Source of the DNA: Vibrio japonicus
Lineage (GTDB): Bacteria; Pseudomonadota; Gammaproteobacteria; Enterobacterales; Vibrionaceae
DNA length: 64,000 bases
Assembly (NCBI RefSeq): GCF_024582835.1
Contig: NZ_CP102097.1
Coordinates: 372,001-436,000, forward strand
Direction: 5' to 3'
The notes beneath the pieces were generated by a model. The model searched no databases. It worked only from the letters and a program-made list of their open reading frames with translations, and was not told the DNA's origin. The position numbers and the translations under genes were made by a program. Shown one piece after another: positions 56,591-64,000 of this stretch. Position 1 is the first letter of the stretch; each line of letters opens with the position of its first letter.

Positions 56591-57607
56591 CTACATGCCT
56601 TGCCTGTTATAACCGGACCCACCGAACATTAAAATCTTGTCTTCATGATGATCTTTAAAAACAATAGAGCTTGGTAAGAAACTGGAGCTGCAAGAGATAG
56701 TGCCAAACCACTCCAGGTACTCTAATACTGAACGCTTAAAGCGATCTAACTCATTGGCTGTCGTTACATAGGGGGTTCCCCCTACTTTCACACTGGGAGA
56801 ATGAAATGAGAGCAAGAACTCTTTCTGACCAATGCTCATTAGACTCTCCGTCATCTGCTTCATATGGTCATAGGTAAAGCCTTCTGGTGAAAGCCTATAT
56901 TTTTTGACTCTTAAAACCTTTGATAGCAAACCCGATATTTTATTTCTCTGAATAAAATCAAGACTTGAGGGGTTAAGATTGAAATGGTTTTCGATAGTAC
57001 GATTGAATGAGACGACTGAGCAGGTGTGAGGAATGTAAGTTAAAGCGTCCTTACTGTGAATCTTGTTGGTATAATTCACAAAGTTTGGCCCTTCAACATG
57101 TGAAAAGTTCGAATATGCAGAAATACTTAAATCTACTTTATACCCAAGAGATTTAAGTATTTCCGCACTGTTCTCACCTGTGCCATACCTTCCAGCAAGG
57201 TAAGTGATAGGCCTTGTGCCCGTCTCCTTTTCTATTTCTTCAGTTAGCGTTTTGAGTTTACTAAACTCAACATTCTTGGGTAGGTTCCCGGGAAAAGAGT
57301 GGCGGTTTATCACTTCATCATTGTCATCTTCATAAGGTGGGTTTACCCAAGGGTGGAGGTGTGTAGCAAACTCGATGTTCTCTCCCTCTTGAGCTTTAAA
57401 GTGCTTTACGACCTTTTTACCATCGCTGCTCATGATAAAAGGGTAATCCATTGCTAATGTTACTTTTCCTCCGCACTGGAGTATTTCGTCAACAAATTCA
57501 ATAAGCTCATCACCATGTGAAACCTCGGTATTAGACCGATAAAAACCATCATCCCAATTAAATTCCTCTTCAGCATGTATCACAATACTCAGTTTTGGAT
57601 TGCTCAT
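56591..57607 (-). CDS. Polysaccharide deacetylase-like protein (WalW type)
   Basis: 338 residues, no signal peptide, so probably cytoplasmic. The N-terminus SIVIHAEEEFNWDDGF (~7-22), HLHPWVNPPYED (~83-94), TYLAGRYGTGENSAEILKSL (~143-162) and LLSFHSPSVKVGGTPYV (~267-283) fit the NodB/WalW fold with possible metal-binding Asp/His residues. The usual TFDDG start is replaced by HAEEEFNWDDG. It may deacetylate a nucleotide sugar or lipid-linked intermediate. Its start overlaps the stop of the upstream ATP-grasp/phosphatase gene by four bases. Confidence 0.75.
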   Translation of the reverse strand: MSNPKLSIVIHAEEEFNWDDGFYRSNTEVSHGDELIEFVDEILQCGGKVTLAMDYPFIMSSDGKKVVKHFKAQEGENIEFATHLHPWVNPPYEDDNDEVINRHSFPGNLPKNVEFSKLKTLTEEIEKETGTRPITYLAGRYGTGENSAEILKSLGYKVDLSISAYSNFSHVEGPNFVNYTNKIHSKDALTYIPHTCSVVSFNRTIENHFNLNPSSLDFIQRNKISGLLSKVLRVKKYRLSPEGFTYDHMKQMTESLMSIGQKEFLLSFHSPSVKVGGTPYVTTANELDRFKRSVLEYLEWFGTISCSSSFLPSSIVFKDHHEDKILMFGGSGYNRQGM

Positions 57608-59382
57608 TGAATAGCCCCTTTATAAATACTCATAAAGTTATCTAACGCATTTTTGATTTTGTCATAGCATTTTTTTATGGTTTCGACGTCACTTTCGTAT
57701 GGGTCATCTATTTCACTCAGACACGGGTATGTATTATCCAAAAGGTCTGCTGCACAAAACGCATGGTTAACCCTATAACCAGACTCAATAGCATCGCGAT
57801 TTTTGTCATCAAAGTAGATGACAATATCCGTTTCTTTAATATCCATCTGTGTCAAACACTTAGAGGAATGGTTAGTGAGATCACACTGCAATAGAGAGGC
57901 TGCCGATATTGCAATATCTGGGCTCTGTCTTGACTCCTTTGGATGAAACCCGAATGAATCAATATCTAATGAGACATTACTGCGTTTCATTTGGTCTGAG
58001 AAATAATGTTCCGCAAAAGGGCTTCTGATGATATTCCCATAGCAAATGAAAATTATCTTTCTACTTTGATTTTCGGAGAATACTTTCCTGAGCTTATTCC
58101 TCATTAACCATCTGCGGTAGTGGGTGAGATAGGTTCTTTCTTTGAACACGGACCCCATGATATTTTTTGAAATTTCCCCGACCTCGGCAACAAAAGGCTT
58201 TGGGTCATCAAAACGTAGGGTATCAATACTCTCTTTCGGAGAGAGAAAACGCATCACTCCAGCAAGCCGTTTCGCCATATGCATGACCGCTTTCTGACGA
58301 CCGACTTCTTTTGAGATCTTCTCACTTTCTCGTTTTATTTCGTACAGATCGGCAGTTAACGCTCGCGCCGTGACATGCGAGATGGATGTATTTACCGTTT
58401 TTGACTCAGCACTTTCGAGCAAAAAGTCCGTATAAATTTTAGGAAAGTCGATGCCTGCGTATTCCGCTAATGGAAGCCCACCCCAAACACGCGCGTTAAC
58501 TTCAACTAAAATCCATCGATTACTTTGCAAGTTTCTTCGAAACTCAAACATGGCAAGACCAGTGAGGTTTGTTTCTCGGCAAATCTTCTCTGTTGCTTGT
58601 AGCTGATCCGGGTCTAATTCAGAACTTCCCCTGTAAGAGCTGCCTCCTCCGGCATCTGGCTCTGCTAATCTGCGATAGGAAAACGCGGTTTTTACTTCCC
58701 CTTTCCATGCAAAAACGGATAGCCCTTCCCCACTCCCTTTAAAATAGCTCTCTACCAGATAGCGTTCGCTGGCTGAATTGAACTGCTTAAAATCGAGAAA
58801 ATCACGTTGTGATTTCACAATAACGACTTTGTTTCTCTTATCTAAAGATGTCATCTCAAAAGACTGGAGAGGCTTAACAACGAATCGGTCGCCATACTTT
58901 TCTGTGAGTTGGCGATAATCCGTTTCGGTCAGGTCGATAAGTTCGCCACCCGCAACCGGAACATCACACTTGATTGCGATTTCTTTCGTTTTCCACTTGT
59001 CAAACAGAGCATCCAACGCCTCTTGATTCGCGATGGCCAACTTTGTTGTGGTAGGCAACTCTTTCCTTACCTGCCAAAGCGGGTATATCGCTCTTTCATC
59101 ACATGGGAATACGATGTCATATTTGTATCTTTCAATTAAGCATAAGACGTTAACTATCCACTCATCATTACAATAAGCTTGGTAGTTGTAATAGTAAGCC
59201 GCTGATATGTATTTGCTTTTCAAGGAAGGGCTTGTTCGATCGTAACAAACAACGTGAACCGTGTAGCCAGCCCTACCGAGTGACCGAACCACTGAAAGAA
59301 AGCTTCGCGTATCCTCTCCCAATACAAGTGCAGAGCGTGATTCGCTTCCTTGATTTTTTAGCGTAACTCCCAAATCGGACAT
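57604..59382 (-). CDS. ATP-grasp enzyme fused to a low-molecular-weight protein tyrosine phosphatase
   Basis: 592 residues in two parts. Residues ~15-400: a carbamoyl-phosphate-synthetase-like ATP-grasp protein with KPLQSFEMTSLDK (~168), EPDAGGGSSYRG (~240) and the metal-binding WILVEVNARVWGG (~293-305). Residues ~438-590: a low-molecular-weight tyrosine phosphatase with an intact CX5RS loop, FICYGNIIRSPFAEH (~445-459), and the acid in EIDDPYESD (~563). Both halves look functional. Such phosphatases usually work as separate proteins on Wzc-type kinases; here the activity is tied to a probable amide- or ester-forming ligase. Coupled to the deacetylase gene. Confidence 0.85.
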   Translation of the reverse strand: MSDLGVTLKNQGSESRSALVLGEDTRSFLSVVRSLGRAGYTVHVVCYDRTSPSLKSKYISAAYYYNYQAYCNDEWIVNVLCLIERYKYDIVFPCDERAIYPLWQVRKELPTTTKLAIANQEALDALFDKWKTKEIAIKCDVPVAGGELIDLTETDYRQLTEKYGDRFVVKPLQSFEMTSLDKRNKVVIVKSQRDFLDFKQFNSASERYLVESYFKGSGEGLSVFAWKGEVKTAFSYRRLAEPDAGGGSSYRGSSELDPDQLQATEKICRETNLTGLAMFEFRRNLQSNRWILVEVNARVWGGLPLAEYAGIDFPKIYTDFLLESAESKTVNTSISHVTARALTADLYEIKRESEKISKEVGRQKAVMHMAKRLAGVMRFLSPKESIDTLRFDDPKPFVAEVGEISKNIMGSVFKERTYLTHYRRWLMRNKLRKVFSENQSRKIIFICYGNIIRSPFAEHYFSDQMKRSNVSLDIDSFGFHPKESRQSPDIAISAASLLQCDLTNHSSKCLTQMDIKETDIVIYFDDKNRDAIESGYRVNHAFCAADLLDNTYPCLSEIDDPYESDVETIKKCYDKIKNALDNFMSIYKGAIQ

Positions 59383-59472
59383 CCTCTGAATTTCCCTTTC
59401 AGCTTCTGTTATTAGTGCCTCTCCCCTTGCAGACCGGAGAAGAGGCTTATGCCCTCAACCATGTACCCATTT

Positions 59473-60960
59473 TTAGACTGAATCGCTCATTCGGTGTGAA
59501 GGCTTTATCTTCCTTAATACGCTGTATATAAAAGCGTATTCTTCTATCCATTGTTTAGCGACCATGATGATAACTAGCATAGTAGGAACAAACACTAACG
59601 CACCTACCGATGCCAACACCATAAGATTTATGACGTCAGGATATTGGAGGTGATCCCGAATCAGGGTAAGCGTATTGACCATGACTATCGCCGGTATCAT
59701 TGGTAAAAGAATGACGAATACCACTCTAAGTATAGAAAGGTTTATCAGTAACTTATAAGAGACACACAACATCAAAATAAAAACTGTGACAAGAGAAACG
59801 CGATACTCGGTATAAGCGAGAATATCGAAGCTGCTCTGCCCGGAAAACCAAGTAATGATACCCACTATAGCGGCAATCATAATGGTATCGAGAACGATCA
59901 AATACTTAACTTTTGATAGGTTCGTTAATACAGATTGCAAAGAGATGTTCAAAGGCATAGACAACATGAGTATCGCAAGCAATCCAATAACAGGTGAAGC
60001 CTCTACCCATTTATCCCCTAAGACAACGGTTGTAAACAGCTCACTTAAGGCATAGATACCGAAAACAGAAGGGACAACTAACAGGTAAGAAATCGCCAGA
60101 TATCTTAAAATACTGTTATGAAGTTCCGTTTTGTCATCACGCACTTGGGTGAGCCCTGAGTACATTGAATTCGTAGCAGGTGCGATTAGTTCGGTAAAAG
60201 GTAACCACGCAAATTCCTGACTCACCCGATAGATACCGACATCACTACTCGTTAGATACCGACCAAGCAAAACAGCATCAATCCTTGAACGAACGTAACC
60301 TGTTGTCATAGATAATAGATGCCATTTTGAGAATGACCACTGTTCACTCCATAAACTCATTGACCATCGAGGTCGATAGGGATGCATTCGGTATGACCCT
60401 GCCACAGTCATCACTTCACTTACAATTAGACCAATCACTAATGCCCAATAGTTTTGCAGGTAAAACGCAAAGAAAAGTGTAATCGGTACTATCGCGATCT
60501 TAACTGTAACAGACAGCTGAGTGAGTGGCTTATAATTGAGCTCTCTTTCATAGATGACGAGCCCAACGTTTTTCAGCGAGCTGATCACTGGAATAAGGCA
60601 CGACATCAGTAAAACATCTGATAGTGCTGGCTCATTCATGTAAATCGCGAGTTGATGGGCAAACACAGCCACAATAAAGCTACAAGCGACTTTGAGTACG
60701 ATGTTTAACGACCACGCACTATTCAACATTTCATCAGTGCAGACTTTGGCTTTTATTAAATACTTATTTGTTCCTGCATCTGAAATCATCACAAAGAACG
60801 CCAGTACAATACTTGCTAACGCCACAATTCCAAAGTCATCCGGTTCGAGAATTCTTACTAAGCACAGTGTGCTTATCAGGCCAATACTTCTGTTTAACCA
60901 TTTTGCTAACAGGTTCCAAAGATAACCAACAGCGATCTTTTTGTTCAAGTCAGCCAGCAT
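59473..60960 (-). CDS. Wzx-type polysaccharide flippase (second of two)
   Basis: 495 residues, about 14 membrane helices. GLISTLCLVRILEPDDFGIV (~27-46) aligns with the first flippase of this locus, as do TAWSL/NSAW-type segments around residue 95. It should export lipid-linked sugar units. 18 bases separate it from the GNAT-family gene upstream, so these two are co-transcribed. Confidence 0.85.
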   Translation of the reverse strand: MLADLNKKIAVGYLWNLLAKWLNRSIGLISTLCLVRILEPDDFGIVALASIVLAFFVMISDAGTNKYLIKAKVCTDEMLNSAWSLNIVLKVACSFIVAVFAHQLAIYMNEPALSDVLLMSCLIPVISSLKNVGLVIYERELNYKPLTQLSVTVKIAIVPITLFFAFYLQNYWALVIGLIVSEVMTVAGSYRMHPYRPRWSMSLWSEQWSFSKWHLLSMTTGYVRSRIDAVLLGRYLTSSDVGIYRVSQEFAWLPFTELIAPATNSMYSGLTQVRDDKTELHNSILRYLAISYLLVVPSVFGIYALSELFTTVVLGDKWVEASPVIGLLAILMLSMPLNISLQSVLTNLSKVKYLIVLDTIMIAAIVGIITWFSGQSSFDILAYTEYRVSLVTVFILMLCVSYKLLINLSILRVVFVILLPMIPAIVMVNTLTLIRDHLQYPDVINLMVLASVGALVFVPTMLVIIMVAKQWIEEYAFIYSVLRKIKPSHRMSDSV

Positions 60961-60978
60961 ATTGATAAACTCCTAGCT

Positions 60979-62172
60979 CTAGGATCGACTCGTAGATTTT
61001 CGAACCCACTCACCATAACTATCTCCCGCTTGGCTTACCCCGCGAAGCACACTCTTTTTCTTATTCATAACCCATAATTTGGCGCTTCTAAATACGTCTT
61101 CCATCATAAGAAGAGAGCTTGAGTGTTCGTACTGATTCACAGATAGCTTTCCCTTTGTATTAGAAAAGGTTTCCTTATATCGGGCCGTGCCACCCATGAA
61201 ATCATAAGATGCAACGCCTTCTTCTAGGGCCTTATTAATGAGTAAATAGTGCGATACTAATCCAGGTTTATACTGTGAACTTGTTCGTTGATAGTTTATG
61301 GCGCAAAGGTAGAAGTAGACGTGATTATCATGCTTAAAGTTGTACATGATGGATAAAGTCTCGGTACCCGCTTTAATGTGGTAGACTTCCACTGCTCCAG
61401 TCTCAATTCCTCTCTCAATCAAAAGTTCATGAAAAGCAACGAAGTCCTCATTTGAAAATCCGCTTTTGACATGCTCAGCACTCCAACGTGCTAAATGGAG
61501 AGGTTTTGCGATTTTTAGCATCTCTTTCGCTTTTTCCGCTGAACTCGCTTTTTCGAGGGTTATTTCACCTAGATCGCTATACTTCCTCATACTTCGCAAG
61601 ATTTGGTAGCGAGAGTTACGTGATAAAAATTGAAGTACAGATTGGTTTTTCTCTCTCAAATCATCCAAATTTAAGGCGTAATTCTTTGTTTCCCAAACCG
61701 TTCTTTTCTTTAAGCCAAGGTGCTCAATGTAACCGAATTTTTTTTCGTCACTCGCACCAATGACAATGGCATCGGGCTTATTCACGCCATAAACGAGGCA
61801 CTCAACCATAGCCACTCGGATAAGATCTTCCTCTCCTGCATCCATCAGAAAATCATTGTATTCAATCCAAATCTGATCATGCACCGGGTTACCTGTCCGA
61901 TGAAGATAGTACTTTCCTTTAAACGGGATGAAGAAGAGATGAGTCGGTTGTTTGACTAAGATACCTAAGCCCACGGTTTTGCTGTTTTGTCTCGCTTCAA
62001 TAACCGAAAACTCACCAACAAAGCAGTCTAACCAGGTGCCTATCCATAACCAGGAGAGAAAAAAACTTGGCTTGGAGCGCTGCTCTAAATCGCACCACGC
62101 TTGCTTAAGCCAAGACTTATCTGGGTTGTAGTATATTTCGCATTGAATACTGTCACGCTGTCGTTTTTTCAA
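60979..62172 (-). CDS. GNAT/FemAB-like acyltransferase (CelD/BcsL type)
   Basis: 397 residues. N-terminal segment FFLSWLWIGTWLDCFVGEFS (~37-56) and the C-terminal GNAT part with GTETLSIMYNFKHDNHVYFY (~275-294), YKPGLVSHYLLINKALEEGV (~305-324) and DFMGGTARYKETF (~327) mark the Acetyltransf_6 group, which includes the FemAB-like proteins seen in exosortase-type loci. It probably acylates a sugar or lipid-linked intermediate. AAGGAT precedes the start by eight bases. Confidence 0.8.
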   Translation of the reverse strand: MKKRQRDSIQCEIYYNPDKSWLKQAWCDLEQRSKPSFFLSWLWIGTWLDCFVGEFSVIEARQNSKTVGLGILVKQPTHLFFIPFKGKYYLHRTGNPVHDQIWIEYNDFLMDAGEEDLIRVAMVECLVYGVNKPDAIVIGASDEKKFGYIEHLGLKKRTVWETKNYALNLDDLREKNQSVLQFLSRNSRYQILRSMRKYSDLGEITLEKASSAEKAKEMLKIAKPLHLARWSAEHVKSGFSNEDFVAFHELLIERGIETGAVEVYHIKAGTETLSIMYNFKHDNHVYFYLCAINYQRTSSQYKPGLVSHYLLINKALEEGVASYDFMGGTARYKETFSNTKGKLSVNQYEHSSSLLMMEDVFRSAKLWVMNKKKSVLRGVSQAGDSYGEWVRKSTSRS

Positions 62173-62400
62173 AGTTTATCCTTAAAAATTGGGGAGGACT
62201 TCATCACCATTTTTTATGGCATCCCTGGCCACTCACACAACACGCACAAAATGGGTTTACCGCTACGTCGCTCAATGCATCTTTCTAAGTATGGCTTGCT
62301 AATAGACGATTTGCTTAAAAATTAACTTAAATTTATACATTTAACTAATAGTGTCTATTCTAAATATGTCTACAAAAAAATTTTAACGCAGAGAAGTGTT
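62173..62400. promoter_or_regulatory. Divergent control region, GNAT gene and prsT
   Basis: 228 bases between divergent starts. It is very AT-rich near prsT (62320-62390). I searched both strands for GG-N10-GC sigma-54 promoters, expected for PrsR control, and found only mis-spaced candidates. AGAGAAGTGTT precedes the prsT ATG. Confidence 0.35.
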
Positions 62401-64000
62401 ATGTCATACGAAACGGAAATCACCCCTAAGAAACTCGCTTTGGCAGGGCTGACAATTTCAGCGCTCCTTTTCTCCCACACGGGCTTTGCAAACAAATACA
62501 TTAGCAGTGCGGAAGATTATCTCAGTAAAAATGAGACAAACGCGGCAATGATTGAATTAAAAAATGCCATCCAAAAATCCCCCGAAGACGCTCTTCCCCG
62601 CTATATGCTGGGTAAAATTTACCTTGAACAGGGCAACTTCACTAACGCTGAGAAAGAACTCTCTAGAGCACTGAAATATGGCTACAATGCTAAGGAAGCC
62701 TTACCACTTCTTGCTCGTGCTTTGCTCAATCAAAATAAGCTTGATGACATATTCTTACTCGTTGAAGATTTTTCTGATACTGGTACAACACCAGACTTAC
62801 TTGCCATTACTGCGATGGCCGAAATTAAACGAAATAACTTGGATGAGGCCAAAACTCTGTTGAAAAAAGCAGGGACTGACACTGTTTATGGCAAACTTGC
62901 TCAAGCCACTTATTTATCAACAACGAAACAGTTGGAATCTGCATCTGACTATGTAGATTCACTATTGAAATCAGAGACTTCTAACAGTGATGTATGGATG
63001 CTTAAAGGGCATTTAGACATCGCTCAAAACAAGTTTGATGAGGCTTATGACAGTTACGCAACTGCCTATAAACTTTCTCCTAATGCTCGCCAATACATCT
63101 TTTTTATGGCTCAAGCGTTAGTCAGTGGGCAAAAACTTGAAGAAGCTAAGCCTTTAGTTGATAACTTACTTACCACACACAGCCACAACATATACGTAAA
63201 TGAGCTTAAAGCAATCATCGCTTTTGCTGATAAAGATTACTCCGTTGCTAAAACTCATGCTGATCGAGCGATTCATAGTGGTTCTGACAGTTTAAGGGTT
63301 TCAACAATCTCTGGGATTTCCGCCTTTTATCTCGGCCAGTTTGAACAAGCTCACAGAGTATTTACAAAAATCTATCCGGAGCTTCCAAAAGATCATGTGG
63401 TCCATCGCCTCTACATTATGAGCCAGATTGAATTAGGCTACGTTGATGAAGCGATTGAATTGTTAAATAACTATGATATTCAATCACCGGAAGAGAGCCG
63501 CTTTATATCACAGGCGAGTATTGAGCTTGCTAAAATAGGCAGAAATGAGACTGCTTTGAAGCTGGCTAAGAAAGCAGCCATCAATGATAGCAGCCAGATA
63601 GAGGCGACGTTAGGTTTAGTCAAACTCGCGAACAATGACCTCTCAGGTATTGAAGATTTGCACTCTGCAATCGAGGCCGACCCTTCCATGCTGGACGCAA
63701 AGCGTGGACTATCCAATTACTACCTATCGCGTAAGATGTTTGATGACGCAGACTCCGTTGCGGACAGATGGCTAGAAAAACAGCCAAATGATACAACGGC
63801 GTTAATGCTAAAAGGCGTTATCAATAAAGAAAAAGGTAAGATCGACCTAGCCCAAACATACTTTAATCAAGTAAGGGAAATTGATCCAAACAATGTCCAG
63901 TCCATCGTCGAACTTGCTGACATTGAGTCTTCCAATGGCAATACGCAAAAGTCCCTATCTCTACTGGTCGATGCGAAAAACCTTGCGCCAAATAATTACA
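62401..64000 (+). CDS. prsT: PrsT, TPR protein of the exosortase/PEP-CTERM system (5' part)
   Basis: The frame is open from ATG 62401 to the window end (533 codons seen). A signal-type hydrophobic segment (KLALAGLTISALLFSHTGFA, ~11-30) is followed by repeated TPR units: AMIELKNAIQKSPEDALPRY, NAEKELSRALKYGYN, DEAYDSYATAYKLSPNAR, QAHRVFTKIYPELP and AQTYFNQVREIDPNN. Length, spacing and neighbourhood fit PrsT, a large periplasmic TPR protein of about 900 residues found with PrsK and PrsR. It may organise polymer secretion across the envelope. The 3' end is missing. Confidence 0.82.
   Translation, partial: MSYETEITPKKLALAGLTISALLFSHTGFANKYISSAEDYLSKNETNAAMIELKNAIQKSPEDALPRYMLGKIYLEQGNFTNAEKELSRALKYGYNAKEALPLLARALLNQNKLDDIFLLVEDFSDTGTTPDLLAITAMAEIKRNNLDEAKTLLKKAGTDTVYGKLAQATYLSTTKQLESASDYVDSLLKSETSNSDVWMLKGHLDIAQNKFDEAYDSYATAYKLSPNARQYIFFMAQALVSGQKLEEAKPLVDNLLTTHSHNIYVNELKAIIAFADKDYSVAKTHADRAIHSGSDSLRVSTISGISAFYLGQFEQAHRVFTKIYPELPKDHVVHRLYIMSQIELGYVDEAIELLNNYDIQSPEESRFISQASIELAKIGRNETALKLAKKAAINDSSQIEATLGLVKLANNDLSGIEDLHSAIEADPSMLDAKRGLSNYYLSRKMFDDADSVADRWLEKQPNDTTALMLKGVINKEKGKIDLAQTYFNQVREIDPNNVQSIVELADIESSNGNTQKSLSLLVDAKNLAPNNY

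Noticed and set aside
62173..62400. Sigma-54 promoter for prsT or the GNAT gene
   Set aside because: Candidates such as TGGCATCCCTGGCC have wrong spacing on both strands, so PrsR control at this site is not supported by sequence.

Overview
The window looks like part of a Vibrio genome, most likely from the V. harveyi / V. parahaemolyticus group. The evidence is gene content and protein style: a Vibrio-type NupC, a large secreted chitinase, YejA, an lldP-lldD-D-lactate dehydrogenase block and a ugp operon, all in moderately AT-rich DNA. Placement on the second chromosome is a guess. No rRNA, complete tRNA, CRISPR array or intact insertion sequence was seen.
Layout. 1-2.3 kb: the start of a yejAB peptide (microcin C-type) importer. 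2.6-7.5 kb: five tandem paralogous membrane-protein genes of unknown function with an exact 948-bp period; the first is frameshifted, and a vestigial sixth start follows. 7.6-13.4 kb: Nudix hydrolase, fermentative D-lactate dehydrogenase, a decayed locus with a small membrane protein and a nonsense-truncated paralogue, a Lon-like protease, and a small gene behind a Fur box. 13.5-20.8 kb: a LysR regulator divergent from a lactate-use block (permease, L-lactate dehydrogenase, FAD/Fe-S D-lactate dehydrogenase). 20.9-29.6 kb: acyl-CoA synthetase, then ugpBAEC plus a HAD phosphatase, divergent from ugpQ and a DeoR regulator across a symmetric operator region. 29.6-44.4 kb: cupin, CAP-domain lipoprotein, alpha/beta hydrolase, M16 peptidase, MscS channel, NupC with a structured leader, a candidate Fur-controlled small RNA, alpha-carbonic anhydrase, chitinase and a diguanylate cyclase.
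44.6-64 kb is an exopolysaccharide locus of the exosortase/PEP-CTERM (Prs) type. It holds the kinase PrsK, the sigma-54 response regulator PrsR, the start of the TPR protein PrsT (running off the end), three glycosyltransferases, a sulfotransferase, a pyruvyl-transferase-like protein, a polysaccharide deacetylase, a GNAT/FemAB-like protein, two related flippases, an unrecognised polytopic protein, and an ATP-grasp protein fused to a low-molecular-weight tyrosine phosphatase. Together they suggest a sulfated or pyruvylated, partly deacetylated surface polymer whose synthesis is switched by PrsK/PrsR. The neighbouring diguanylate cyclase and chitinase fit a surface-attached lifestyle. The exosortase and its substrates are not visible and would be expected beyond 64 kb.
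The most unusual items are the module-shuffled tandem array, the ATP-grasp/phosphatase fusion in the Prs locus, the Fur-box/terminator unit at 37.55-37.73 kb, and the nested operator symmetry in the ugp control region.
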